The translations under genes were made by a program, and so were the position numbers. Of a stretch of 64,000 bases of DNA, positions 24,701 to 34,725 are shown one piece after another. Position 1 is the first letter of the stretch. Every line of letters begins with the position of its first letter. The notes beneath the pieces were generated by a model, which was given only the letters and a program-made list of their open reading frames with translations, did not search any database and was not told the origin of the DNA. Source of the DNA: Paguma larvata (Eukaryota; Chordata; Mammalia; Carnivora; Viverridae). The stretch is from the NCBI GenBank assembly GCA_030068075.1, contig CM057837.1, positions 18,693,691 to 18,757,690 of the forward strand. Direction: 5' to 3'.

Positions 24701-25469
24701 TCATCTATCCAGACCTCTCTAGAAGGTTTCCTGCTGACTCTCCTGGCTACCTATACCTGTGTTCATTGAGCACAGCTCTGTGTGCACCAGCCCGGGAGGC
24801 GCTATGCGACATGCCCTCAGCCAAGCAGACCCTCCGGAAGGGGCTTGAGCCGCATGTTTGCCCTTGGCTAGAGGCTGCCCGCACAGTCTTTGGCGTTTCG
24901 TGCCTAGAATCCAGCTCATGTCTTCCGTTTCTTTTATACCTTAACACCTAGAAGACCACAAACCCCCCATAAACCTAGATAATCCATAAATGTCCACAGA
25001 GCACGTGTTCCATTAAGAAAAAAAGTGATATATTATAACGAAGTGATGAATCACTGAATTCTACTTCCGAAACCATTATTACACTATATGTTAACCAACA
25101 TAGATTTGAATTAAAGAAAAAAAAAGAAAGAAATTGACATGAAAAAATGCATCACCATATTGTTTACGAAACTGAATCTTCTTTCCAGCGTTCTCCATTT
25201 TCTTGGCCATGATACTGTTCGTGGTGAACATACAATCCCATCATCTCTCCGAAGAGCTGGCCCAGACACTGTACCCGCTGTATCCAGCAGCCACCTACCA
25301 AGGAACGACCCACGGCTACGGTTACTCGTTCTGGCTCGCGCTACTCGTCATTCTCCTAAGTGTTGTCACCGTGGTCATCATTGTCTTCTACCAGAAGGCC
25401 AGACGCCAGCGGAAACAGGAGCAGAGAAAGCCCATGGAATATGCCCCAAGAGATGGAATTTTATTCTGA
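12509..25469 (+). CDS. CLRN3: Clarin-3, complete three-exon gene (join 12509-12737, 19370-19549, 25189-25469)
   Basis: The three exons splice to 690 nt, 229 codons plus stop, close to the roughly 226 residues of human CLRN3 as I remember it. The protein opens MPTTKKTLMFLSSFF and ends RKPMEYAPRDGILF, both matching clarin-3. Four hydrophobic helices are visible: about residues 8-29, 89-112, 129-149 and 183-204. An N-glycosylation sequon (NGS, 46-48) lies in the first extracellular loop, and the C-terminal tail is basic (KARRQRKQEQRK). Clarins are tetraspan-like membrane proteins; CLRN1 is the Usher syndrome 3A gene, whereas the role of CLRN3 is poorly known, with expression reported mainly in gut, kidney and liver. 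All junctions are GT/AG and phase 1. A three-residue insertion relative to human sits in the second loop near residues 166-169 (LYPLYPAAT). No frameshift or premature stop is present, so the gene looks functional. Confidence 0.96.
12738..14684 (+). other. CLRN3 intron 1, first part
   Basis: AT-rich and without recognised repeats. At 13594-13641 three gagtttgag units and an aaactcaa complement make a small hairpin-forming repeat. Residual coding-like text at 14280-14340 on the plus strand (YGGFIADGFYNP) may be chance. Confidence 0.5.
14685..15791 (-). pseudogene. Coding-like islands of an unrecognised decayed gene, antisense in CLRN3 intron 1
   Basis: Three minus-strand segments read like real protein. 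Island A (15791 down to 15606) includes GEPVAFWVGGNCLHPLFKDL with a very high proportion of G or C at third codon positions. Island B (15145 to 14981) reads 54 codons including SREAFWTEIQYPELLEKQEQ, starts after tttctctag and ends CAGG|gtctgt, so it looks like a phase-1 exon. Island C (14843 to 14685, 53 codons) includes VAGFFWDVEISHRDFMLCC and YSANWHSVIEPMQKCN. B and C share one frame, but stops (TAA after B, TGA at 14846-14844) separate them, and C has no visible AG acceptor. I do not recognise the family. Apparent exon borders argue for a former spliced gene rather than a processed copy, but this is inference from codon texture, and chance open frames are not excluded. Confidence 0.45.
15792..18597 (+). 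other. CLRN3 intron 1, GC-rich middle part
   Basis: Composition shifts to GC-rich from about 16.5 kb. Several long overlapping frames (for example 17428-17994) follow from the GC content. No repeat family or exon is recognised. Confidence 0.5.
18614..18831 (-). mobile_element. CAN-SINE, minus strand, in CLRN3 intron 1
   Basis: Full-length copy ending gagccacccaggcgcccca. A 16-base TSD with two mismatches (GAGTCGCCTCACTTGT and GAGTCGTCTCGCTTGT) lies at 18598-18613 and 18832-18847. It is about 540 bases before exon 2. Confidence 0.95.
19190..19720. promoter_or_regulatory. CpG-rich island over CLRN3 exon 2
   Basis: The stretch is GC-rich with many CpG dinucleotides, densest at 19553-19700 (repeated gcg, ccg, cgcg). 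It covers exon 2 and the first 150 bases of intron 2. The CLRN3 start region at 12.3-12.5 kb lacks CpG enrichment, so this is an internal (orphan) island. It could mark an alternative promoter or simply reflect local GC-biased conversion. Confidence 0.6.
19370..19549 (+). CDS. CLRN3: CLRN3 coding exon 2
   Basis: This 180-nt exon encodes residues 77-136. The acceptor cgccgcttcag|TTCTAGG at 19369/19370 was chosen because the preceding G plus TT gives Val-Leu, matching the clarin-3 alignment; the alternative tag at 19373-19375 breaks it. The exon holds the second helix (LHLAVILLLALTLCASLL, residues 89-106) and the conserved loop YNSVSNPYQTFLGPVGVYTW. The donor CCG|gtgagt at 19549/19550 is strong. 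The acceptor pyrimidine tract is weak and GC-rich; a candidate branch adenine is in CTGAC at 19350-19354. The exon lies inside a CpG-rich island. Confidence 0.95.
19950..20797. repeat. CA/TG-rich degenerate tandem array in CLRN3 intron 2
   Basis: About 850 bases of alternating purine-pyrimidine DNA in which the core ggtgtgcaca recurs 13 times between 19980 and 20535 at irregular spacing. A higher-order copy is clear: 20171-20248 and 20421-20498 are nearly identical 78-base blocks, 250 bases apart. Long open frames on both strands here (Cys/Val-rich on minus, His/Thr-rich on plus) come from repeat periodicity and are not genes. The tract has Z-DNA potential and is likely length-variable. Confidence 0.9.
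20798..23934 (+). other. CLRN3 intron 2, unique middle part
   Basis: GC-rich intron without recognised repeats or exons. The longest frame (22696-23373, minus, 225 codons) has no protein-like motif. Confidence 0.5.
23935..24010 (-). mobile_element. MIR fragment, minus strand, in CLRN3 intron 2
   Basis: aggtgaggaaaaaggcccag followed by ggaagtgcacagatcaccca and agg resembles the antisense MIR core. Confidence 0.5.
24047..24123. repeat. 77-bp local duplication, copy 1
   Basis: Aligns without gaps to 24626-24702 (67 of 77 bases identical). The pair is 579 bases apart with a SINE between them. The family is unknown. Confidence 0.75.
24218..24434 (+). mobile_element. CAN-SINE, plus strand, in CLRN3 intron 2
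   Basis: Full-length copy flanked by ATGAGTTTA at 24209-24217 and 24435-24443. It separates the two 77-bp duplicate segments. Confidence 0.93.
24626..24702. repeat. 77-bp local duplication, copy 2
   Basis: Partner of 24047-24123. Both copies end in the identical stretch agcctcctcaaacccttgtc. Divergence of about 13 percent suggests an old event predating the SINE between them. Confidence 0.75.
25000..25133 (+). mobile_element. L1 3' tail just upstream of CLRN3 exon 3
   Basis: Contains gaagtgatgaatcactgaat, then cctgaaacc-like and tatgttaaccaa text and an A-rich end, the usual carnivore L1 3' terminus. It ends about 55 bases before exon 3. Confidence 0.75.
25189..25469 (+). CDS. CLRN3: CLRN3 coding exon 3, with stop
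   Basis: This exon encodes residues 137-229 and TGA at 25467-25469. The acceptor is tcttctttccag|CGTTCTCC at 25188/25189. It includes the end of helix three (FSIFLAMILFVVN), the second extracellular loop with tyrosines and the GTTHGYGYSFW motif, helix four (about 183-204) and a cytoplasmic tail rich in Lys and Arg. A TTTAC branch-point candidate (A at 25166) sits 22 bases before the AG. An L1 3' tail ends only about 55 bases upstream, so the branch point and pyrimidine tract are squeezed into that interval. Confidence 0.96.
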
Positions 25470-25790
25470 ATTCCCTGTTATGTTGTTTTGTCGTTACGTC
25501 TATTCTGTCGTACGTCAGCCCCCGAACAGTTACTGGCCAGCTTGTCGGACAATCAGCATGGTTAAGGACCATCCCTGGTCAGCTGTCACTCTGTGATAGT
25601 TTTGTATCTCATGGCATGCTGTAAATGATGTACTCCTGACCAGGGTTCTTCCTTCTAGGGTGGGGGAAACGAAAGGGAAGTGTCTCCAGTCCATGCAGTG
25701 TGCAAAGCACTACAATGATTCAAAGACCATGGGTCCTTCCAACCCAGCCTCACTCTCTAAGATAATAAAGGTTTATGGTATGCACCTTTA
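25470..25790 (+). other. CLRN3: CLRN3 3' untranslated region
   Basis: About 300 bases run from the stop codon to just beyond the AATAAA at 25764. No repeat is recognised here. The end is inferred as 15-25 bases after the signal; no transcript was available. Confidence 0.7.
25764..25769 (+). promoter_or_regulatory. CLRN3: Polyadenylation signal AATAAA of CLRN3
   Basis: Canonical AATAAA about 295 bases after the stop codon, followed by a GT-rich stretch (ggtttatggtatg) typical of a downstream element. It is the first such hexamer after the stop. Confidence 0.8.
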
Positions 25791-28649
25791 ATTTCAGTAG
25801 CTCAAAGCACTTTAGCACCTATGATTTCCTCCTCGGGAGGGACCAGGTATTTTTATTCCATTGGATGAATGAAGACTTCCAGGTACACAGGGATTCGGAA
25901 CTCATCTTTCCAGGACCAGGTGTTGGAGGCAAAAGGTGGGCGAGATTTTGGGGTATATGCCCTGGTCCTCGGGACCCGTAGATGAGGACAAAATTCAAAA
26001 CCAGTCGTGAAGAGAAGTGCTGACGGATGACCTTCAAACCCATTTTCAAAGTGGCAAGGTGCAGTTTTTAGATGGAAAAGACTAGGAAGTGAGAAGATTT
26101 AAGAAAGACAAAACTGATAGCCCTACAGCCTATACATTAGGGAAGCTAAATGTATTTTTGGTTTAAAAGGATTGGCGGTGAGTTAGTCAAAGTGAAAATG
26201 TCACATTGCAACAAGTTCTGGTAACCGTCCCTTTGCCGTTGACACAGTATGGTGGCTTGGATGGGAGCGTATCAGCTACCGGCAGATTCCGGCCCAGCCA
26301 GAGGCTAATAAATGACTTAGAGCGCCGTGGCTTGCTGGCATGCCCCGAGTCGAGGCCAGGACAGACACAGATCACGGATGCTGGTTTGCCCTCTGAGAAC
26401 AGGTGGGTAAAATCGGTTCGCAGCCTCATGGACCACGGTGGGCAACTAGGAGATTTTTGGAAAGCTCCCAAATGGAAGAGACCTACTTTGCCAGGATGAT
26501 ATTCTTCCAGAAAGTCCCTGCGAGGATCTTTGGGGCTTGAATATTCCGCTAGTCAGCCAGATTGAACACAGGCAGGATTCCGAAATAATAACTCTGTCGT
26601 ATCTTGACAGAACCAAAGCCAAACAGCGCTGAAGTCTCTCAGTGTAATTTACAAAGCAGCAGCTCTTTGGACAGAAAGATATATCCTTTATGAAGCTCTT
26701 GGGGATTCATGACCTTCTTGGCTACTATTTTTTCACAATGTGTCTTAGAAATAGTATTTTTTTCATTCAAGAAACATGACTTGAATACCTGTGATGTGAT
26801 CAGCCCTGGGCCAACCGGGGTACCTGCCCCCCACGGAGCTTACTGTTGAGAAATCAAGACAGGCATTCCAAAAAACAGGTGTTACGTTCCACGTAAGACA
26901 GATACTTGAGTCACAAAACTGTGCTCATTCTCTAAAAGATCAGTTCTCTATAACCACCCACCCCAGTGTCAAGGTGACTCTAATAAATTCACATGTGAAA
27001 CTTTGAACGTATTAAAAATATGATTCTCAACCTTGAAAATGTTCTACATTCTTTGAAGCTAAAAACATTTATGTTCTTCGAGGGTTTAAGTTTATGTCAG
27101 AGGTTGATAATGTGGACGAGTAATGGAAGAGAAAACAGGTATGGGTAACAAATCCAAGCAAACGGATTGCTAACTAGGCAGGCGCGCCCGTCATGTGCTT
27201 GTGCAAAGGGCATTATAGGACATAGAGACTGCCTGTATTCATCTCAATGCTTGAGCAGAGCTCGGTTCCTTTAGGGGACAAACTATCTCAATCCTTACAT
27301 CGCAGATGACCTGTAAGGAACCATTCAAAACGAGATTAGGGTACAGGGAACTGCATTTCACGATTCTGGAGATAAAGAGATTAGCTCTCTCGCTATGTCT
27401 GAGGTAGAAGGTAATGAAACTCGGGGGAGGGGGGATGTATTCTTTAGAAATCGTGTTAAGGAAGAACAAAGTTTGCCGGCCGCTCATACACGGAGACTTA
27501 ATTCGCTGTTCTAAAATCACTCAATAAATGTGCATCACATTTGCTGTAACGGAACCACATGAAACACGATGCAGGGCTATGGAATTAGAGTTCTATGGAA
27601 TTAGAGTCATTTAGTGGTCATGACGTGATCCCCTAATTAACCCACGTGGTCCTATATGGTGAGCCAGAAGACAAGGTTCACCCACAGTTGCAAAAATAAA
27701 AAAAAAATCATGGAGAATATTGTGCTCCTCAATTTTATAAGGACACGGGGTCCGTGATGATAATTTTAGGGAAATGAATACTTTACATTAATGTCAGGGC
27801 GATGAGGCTCCCCCCCCGCCGTGAGTTGTTTGCAGAGTCCAAAGGGAGGTGGGGGTAACCTCCAGGTAAGCTTTGCCATCATTATAATCATTTTATTTGA
27901 TCATCTCAACAAGCCCTGTGGATTCGGCAGGGGGGGAAAAGTTGTCTCCTGGGATGTGACACTTTTCAGGCTCTACACAGTGTTCTTACAGCCATCCCCA
28001 CGTGGCCAGGTGACATCCGTACTCCCGCGAGTGACACGCGGCCGTCTGGGTAGACAGATCAGCAGCCTTCTGCCTTCTGCCTTCTGAGGCTGCTCGGCCT
28101 CTGGGACGCCCTGGGAGCCTGCAGATTGTGCAAAGGCCGGGCCGGCACCGAGCACACTTCCTGAGCAGGCTGGCCTGCCGGCACATGGCCCATCCCCCTC
28201 TTTCACTGAAACCTGCCACAGAACGCAGGCGGGCAGCCGGCTTCTTAGCTGCCCGATCCGATGTCCTTCTGCCGTCCGAACGAGGCATAGCATGTGTGGG
28301 AGAGGATGGTTCACAGGCAGGAGCCTTTCTGCTTCTGAAACTGCAGCACAGAGACCGGTCCTTGGTCCCTGAGCCACACTCAGGGTGCTCTCCTGACCCC
28401 GGAACCCAGAACTCCTAGGGGCCACGGGAGGGAAATCCTTCGGTCAGCCCGAAAGGCTGATCCTTCCATAGCATCCTGTTCCCTGTCTTCACCCCCAAAC
28501 ACCCCAGCACCCAGCACGCAGAGACACAGTCGGAGGCCCCACGTGTAAACCACACTGGCGTCTCATAGCCGGCCCAGTGACGGCTCCTCCCGAGCTTCTG
28601 CTTCCTCATGACTTGAAAATAAAATAGAAATAGCAGAAATGACAGTCAG
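25791..28649. other. Intergenic DNA downstream of CLRN3
   Basis: Holds an L2 piece (26755-26900) and a small 16-base tandem duplication at 27577-27608 (ctatggaattagagt twice). The GC-rich patch at 28000-28290 gives overlapping frames but no gene. Confidence 0.5.
26755..26900 (-). mobile_element. L2 fragment, minus strand
   Basis: cattcaagaaacatgacttg, ccctgggccaac and cacggagcttactgttgag follow the antisense L2 end. Confidence 0.6.
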
Positions 28650-28820
28650 TGTAGGATTGAGCGGAGAGGTTCTGGCGTCAGGCTGCCTGGGGGCGGGGAA
28701 GTGACTTAATCTCAGAGAGCCTCGTTCTCACCATCTGTGAAATGGGATGACAATACGCAGGACCCGCTCTCAGGGGTGTGGGAAGGAGCCCTGACAAGGT
28801 GCACGAAGGGCTCCTGGCGG
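28650..28820 (+). mobile_element. MIR, plus strand
   Basis: gaagtgacttaatctcagag followed by agcctcgttctcaccatctg and tgaaatgggatgacaatac is the MIR core. Confidence 0.75.
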
Positions 28821-29831
28821 CAGAACCTTCGGTGTGTAAAACCCGTAATAAAAACTAGAGTGAGATCATGAGCCACGGCCGGCCATATCTATCCTTTCGC
28901 CTCGTAAGTGGGCGGAGAACAAACACCTCAGACTCAGGAGGTTAATGAACTTGACCAAGCATCCAAAGCTGGCAAGTGGCCAAGGAGAAGTCAAAGCGGC
29001 ACTCGGACGCTTGTTAGTTTTTTTTTTTTTTTTTTTTTACCTGTTTCTGATTCAGCTCCATAAAGGTTGTTTGCATCAGGCTGCTGGGCGGGGGGCACAG
29101 AGACCAAAGTTTGAAAGGAGCGTGGTGCCCACGGAAAGTGCTGCCTTCTGGGAGTGCCCGTCACCTTTCACCGCATGCGTGAGGCTTACAGCGGGTCTCG
29201 TTCACTCGGCACAAACCGGGGCGACTTGCTCGAGCGAAGGCACCCAGAGCGAAGGCACCCAGTTTGTGTCATAGAAAACCTTTAGCCCCGGCCGGGTGCT
29301 GACCTGAGCTGGAGAGGGTGGGGGCTCGGTGACAGGCCCCTCCCACACACGCCCAGAGAAGGTGGCACATCCTGTGACCAAGGGACTTTGCGCTCCTTAA
29401 AATAGAAGGCTGGATTACTAATGGTGACCTGGGTCACCGGCTTCCCGAGGCTGCGCTCAGGCAGGACCTGAGATACAAGTGATGTCGGACACATTACCTG
29501 CCCGCCCGAGCCGGCTGCCCACCCCCCGAGGATGCTGGGATTCTGTTCCTGTCCCTCTTGTTCTTCCCGATGGTGCGTCATCGCCCCGCCCACAGACCAC
29601 CGGCGTCTCAGCCAACCAGCTAGTTCCTTCCACAATGTGCTTGGGTTTGTGTTAGGCTTCAGGCCATTAAAGTTTTGTTTTCAAAATATTAAACTGTTTA
29701 GTAAAAAAAAAAAAAAAAAAAGAGAGAGAGAAATTGAGATAGAAGTTCATTGTATTTTAGGACTATTCGTTTTCAACAAACTACTGTGCAAATGAACGCT
29801 CCTCCTAATTCCTACCTTGCTCCTGACCAAG
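28821..29831. other. Intergenic DNA with homopolymer runs
   Basis: Poly(T) at 29011-29038 and poly(A)/GA at 29702-29730 without a recognised element body. A 15-base perfect tandem duplication (agcgaaggcacccag) lies at 29233-29262. Confidence 0.5.
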
Positions 29832-29839
29832 AGGGTTAG

Positions 29840-30056
29840 GCTTTTTTTTTTTAATGCTTATTTATTTTGAGAGAGAGAGAGAGAGAGAGCACAAGCCAGG
29901 GAGGGGCAGAGAGAGAGGGAGACACAGAATCCGAAGCAGGCTCCAGGCTCCGAGTTGTCCGAACAGAACGCCACACTGGGCTCAAACTCAAGAACCATGA
30001 GAACATGAGCTGAGTCAAAGTTGGATGCTTGACCGACTGAGCCCCCCGGAGCCCTC
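29840..30056 (-). mobile_element. CAN-SINE, minus strand
   Basis: Complete antisense copy. AGGGTTAG at 29832-29839 and 30057-30064 is the TSD. Confidence 0.93.
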
Positions 30057-30824
30057 AGGGTTAGACTTCTTATGTTTAACCAGGACCCTTTGTGAAATGC
30101 TCTGCTCGTCTGATTATGTCGAAGCATGCTACTTGAACAAAATGTTCAGCTCAAAAATCACTCTTCCAGAAGGAGGAGTTGAGTTGCTGCTTTTCCGGAT
30201 CTGGGCACAAGCAATGGTGACTGGGTTGTGGTCCCTGTGGCTTTGCCAAGAGAAGCAGCCCCAGCTAGTGCTGCTGTCACTCAGTGTGTTATCCCCTAAA
30301 TGTTCTCTCCTCAGGCATGGCAAAAGTCTGGGTTGGCTTATAATTAATCCCACCTTTTAGGCAAACGACCGAGGCTCAAATTGGTTAGGTGGCAGGTCCA
30401 CCAAGCCACACAAGGGAGAGGCTGAGCAGACATTCCGTTGCAGACCATCAGCCCAGGTCTCCTGAGAGGTACGGACTGGGCACCTTACCGTGACACCATG
30501 CATGCATATTAAAGGGCTGGAAAAAGTCTCAAGTGCAAATCCAAGCATTAGACCTCGGCCTGGACTGGGCGTCCCTCAGGCATGTGGCATTTGGGGTTAA
30601 CTGAGTTTGCTGGGTTCTCAAAATGTCTAATTGGGTAATCAGCCACCTTTTGATTAAGAATTTAACTATTTTCACTACACTCTGTGTGTTATCTTTATGT
30701 ACTTAAGGTAAGACTAACCTCCTGTTGACGGCCTATCGCAATCGCGAGTAGGGATTAAGGAGTCCATTAAAGTCAGGCACAGGCTTCTGTGTTAACAGAC
30801 TCGGTTTCAGCGACTACAAAGTGC

Positions 30825-31035
30825 ACAAATGTTTATTGAGTGCTTAGTCTACTTGAGACACGAAGCAAAAACACAAAACCCAGCAATGCGTGACCGACGT
30901 GCAGCTTTAGTGCGGCCGGACAGGAAGACAAGTCCAGGCCAAGGTGGCTTTCGAAGCAGACCTCTGGGCTCTGTGAAAGCATCCGGAAAGAGAACCTGAA
31001 CTAACTGGGAAGGCTTCCTTGAGAAAGACACAGCC
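30825..31035 (-). mobile_element. L2 fragment, minus strand, weak
   Basis: Begins acaaatgtttattgagtgct and later reads gggaaggcttccttgagaaa. The middle is unmatched. Confidence 0.4.
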
Positions 31036-32283
31036 TTTGCTCCTCTCCAAGTTCTGTGACCTTACGCGAGGACTGCAATGGACCTTGGAGGGAATCAAAT
31101 GCAACCCTCTGGTCACACAGAGGAGTAAGGGAAGCTCGGGGACAGTGAGCTAAGGCCCGGCTTTCCTGTCTCAGCTTCCTCATTTGAAACGTAAAAGGGT
31201 AGGAGAAGATTTAGGATCCTCTAATTCTTTTCTTGGAGTTGATTTTCTAAAGGCGCACTTACCTCAACACCAAACGCAATCAGGTCAAATTTTCAAGTGG
31301 GGAGGACACAGGGAATAAATGTGTTCCAGAGAGGGTCCCTCTAAAATTTCATTTTCGTGAATGCTTTTATTCCACAAGGGACGTAACAAGCGTACTCTGT
31401 GTGGATCTTACTTTGCTGCACGGGGTTGTCGAAACATCATCTTCAGCTTTTGCCTCACGAGAGCAAATGAATGGACAACGACAACGGAGAGGATGTCAAA
31501 AGTTCATTTCGTGCTCCAGAATAGGGGATTTTTGAACTGAAGAAATCTATTTTCCAGACCCTTGCTTCGTTTTTCACTTATACTTAGGTGACAAAGAGCC
31601 AGTGGTGTGTGGAGTGTTGAGGCGGTTCCGGGGTCATCCCGAGGGCGCCCATGGCTTTTTCCTGCGGATCCCGACCGGTGGACGTCTCACCTCCTGCTCT
31701 AAATGCAGCTCCTTGGCAAGACTTCCATAGCTACTCTCTGACCCTCGCCAACTAATGCCACAGCAACTGATAAATGGCGGGCTCCAGTATCGCCCAACGT
31801 GAATTGTCCAGCTTAATGCCTTCCCAAAAAGGGGTCCGTCACGGACTCAGTCAATCGAATCGAAACTTGTAAAGAATTTTGATAACAAGATAGATGATGC
31901 ATCACCCTTTGAGGGCATCGTAGAGTTGGTGGCACTGAAGTGGTCCCACGGCCATAAGTCAGGAGGCCTCAGGCCTGTTAGTCTCAGGACCGTGTGGAGC
32001 TACATGGTGTCTTTAATGATTAAAGACCCTGAGTAGTTTTTGTTCGCTTGGGCTGATTCTGCTGACATTTGCCACATTAGAAACTAAAATTATAAGTATT
32101 CATAGTAATCTTTGTTTATTTACTTAAGAATCAATACACACATTACATGCTAATATAACATTTTAATGAAAAATATAAAAAATTTTAAACCGAAAAGTAT
32201 GAATCTCCTCACTATTTGGCTTCATAGAAGACAGCTGGATTCCCATGTCTGCTCTGTCTTCCATCTGTCATGGTAAGTTGTTT

Positions 32284-32499
32284 AAAAATTTTTTAATGGT
32301 TATTTATTTTTTTGAGAGAAAAAGACAGAGCATGAGTGGGGGAGATGCAAAGAGAGAGGGAGACACAGAATCAGAAGCAGGATCCAGGTTCTGGGCTGTC
32401 AGCACAGAGCCCGACGCGGGGCTTGAACTCACGAACCACGAGATCATGACCTGAACTGAAGTCTGATGGTTAACCATCTGAGCCATCCAGGCACCCCAA
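32284..32499 (-). mobile_element. CAN-SINE, minus strand, inserted in the hAT fossil
   Basis: Complete antisense copy ending gagccatccaggcacccca. It cuts the C-terminal part of the hAT-like transposase remnant. Confidence 0.92.
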
Positions 32500-32726
32500 G
32501 GGAGGAGTGTTGTTATGGTCTTTTTAGAAAACCATAGATAATCTCCTTTGATACAATGCCAAAACTTGACAAAGGGTCAGTTCCGATATGGACTTGGAAA
32601 CAATGTGAGTGAATTTTTTTCTGTGACATTAAATCATTGTATTGGTCTCTTATGCTGTGAATGGACTTTTCACCCATGCGTGACTTTGGAATATCAAATA
32701 TCGGTAGCTTAAAAAATACTCGTTCA

Positions 32727-32944
32727 GGGGCGCCTGGGTGACTCAGTTGGTTAAACGGCCGACTTCGGCTCGGGTCATGATCTCACGGTCTGTGAGTTCA
32801 AGCCCCGGGTCAGGCTCTGTACTGATGGCTCAGAGCCTGGAGCCTGCTTCGGATTCTGTGTATCCCTCTCTCTCTACCCTTCCCCTGCTCACACTCTGTC
32901 TCTATGTCTCTCAAAAATAAATAAAAATGTAAAAAAAAATTAAA
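32727..32944 (+). mobile_element. CAN-SINE, plus strand, inserted in the hAT fossil
   Basis: Full-length copy with a perfect 16-base TSD (AAAAAATACTCGTTCA at 32711-32726 and 32945-32960). It lies on the opposite strand to the transposase remnant it interrupts. Confidence 0.96.
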
Positions 32945-34599
32945 AAAAAATACTCGTTCACCGAATTGAGCGGATCTTCCAAAAGTTGATAAGACATTTA
33001 TTATAAACATTGAGAATTCACCTTCGTGAATACTGCCGCCAATCTCATCAGAAAAGGCTGTGCGCCTCGGGGAGCTGGGGAGCCCAGGATGGCAGATGTT
33101 GCAAGTTTTCCAAACTTCTGATCTTCACTTGAAAGCTCAAATTTTATCATTGGCAACAATTACTGTCAGTCGTTTTCCTTGAAGTGACAGACTCACTTTA
33201 TTCCTTTTTGAGAAAACATTGCCAAATACTCGATGCCGGATAACCATAGTTGGTTTGTCATTCTTCCAAGTAAAAATGGAGTTCACGAAAAAGGCAGCAG
33301 CGCTCACGATTCAACCAACCCCACCGTGCTGTTCCTGGAGACGGTCACGCACTTCGGGACGCAGCACACGGGCTGTGTGCAGGTCTTTGTTTTGATCAAA
33401 GGTGTTCCTAACAAAAAATAGTCTGTTTTCCCCCCACTGCAAGTGCGTGGTGGTGAAGATCACAAGGATGCCCAGTCCCATTTGAGGCGTACACCTTGAT
33501 TCGTGCTAAGTTGTAAGCACCCACCACTGCTTTCCCACCATCAGCCCAAGCACCGATCAACTCTGTAAAAAGGGCAGATAACATCTTAGTGGTATAATGA
33601 AAGTAGTCCTGACCTCACAGACCTCACGCGGGGGTCTCACGAACCCTCAGGAATCTGGGGCCACCCTTTATGTTTCCCATCAAAACCCTGCCATTTGAGA
33701 ATAAGAGAGCTAAATAGAATGTATTAAGTAAGGGTCACACACCCGATTTGGGTCTTTCCATTGATTAGGTTTCAGTGTAGGATTGATTCCCGGGAGTTGA
33801 AAGGGTTCTGGATCTTTAAGACAACCTTCTATTTAGTTTGTTACTGCCCACTTCCCAGTGGGTGTCTTCGGGCCTTTGGGCAAAGACTTCTTCCCTAAAA
33901 AGTGATCCATGGAGACCAGTGAAGAATTCCAGTTAGCTTGATGACTTGGAGTTTATATCTCCATTAAAAAAGACTCGGATAGTTGCTTACTGACTTAGAG
34001 AAAATCAACTCTTTGTTTCATGGGTCCTCAACACAGAAGTTTGAACTCAACAATTTCCAGTGGGTCTGGTGTGTGTCCAGTCTGTGGGTGGGTCCGTCTC
34101 CACGACGCTGTCGATCTCTGTGTGTTCACTGCCGAAGGCCCTGCTCCACAAATTAGAATTAACTTTGTCTTCGAGGGCTTCGTTATGTTTTCACAAAAAT
34201 TCCTAGTTTTGCAAAATGTTTTCAATCATATTTCCTTTGTCTAAAGAACTCGCCATGAATCAAAGGGCGGCATATCTAGTGAGGTAGGAACAAGCCGTGT
34301 GTCACGTGTGAGACCTGATTACAGGCTTTAAGATCACAAGTCGTTTTCTGTTGGAGCAGACGCTCCCTCTGCGAGGTTCACCCAAAGACCCTCTAGCACA
34401 GAATTTTCATTTGGTCTTGAGGGAAATCTGCTTCTGGAATGTTCTGTGAAGACTCTGGATTCAGAAAGTTTAGTTTTAGGCTGAAGTAATCCATAATTTT
34501 CTTTATCTCTATCTTTAAGTGCAGGAAAATGAAGATAAAGAAAGGATTGTTTTATGGACTCCTCAAATGGCAGAAAATGTTTGTCAGGAATCTAGGCTG

Positions 34600-34725
34600 G
34601 GTTTCGAACGTCCAGACACTTTGGTCTTGGACTTCTCAGCTTCCAGAACTGTGAGGACTAAGTGTCTGCTGTTTCAGCCCCCGAGTCTGTGACTCTTGGG
34701 TGCAGCGGCCTTAGCTGACTATGGC
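34600..34725 (+). mobile_element. 3' end of a MaLR/MLT1-like LTR
   Basis: acttctcagcttccagaact followed by gtgaggactaagtgtctgct and gtttcagcccccgagtctgt is the typical last part of an MLT1/MST LTR. The upstream half is not recognisable. Confidence 0.65.

Larger units (their letters stand above)
31930..33670 (-). mobile_element. Decayed hAT (Charlie/Buster-like) transposon with transposase remnants
   Basis: Minus-strand translation gives pieces that fit a hAT transposase in N-to-C order. First comes RVFGNVFSKRNKVSLSLQGK (around 33230-33170) and, after two stops, TAFSDEIGG and INVLSTFGRSAQFGE. Then come FHSIRDQYNDLMSQ and LSSFGIVSKEI (around 32680-32540). Last is ADMGIQLSSM (around 32255-32225), close to the C-terminal block of ZBED5/hAT proteins. 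The frame changes several times and two SINEs interrupt it (32284-32499, 32727-32944), so it is dead. Terminal-repeat-like text lies near 31930 and 33650 but is too worn to fix the ends. The family is assigned from remembered motifs. Confidence 0.7.

Noticed and set aside
33233..33421. Small plus-strand gene (62 codons)
   Set aside because: It is the antisense of the hAT fossil.
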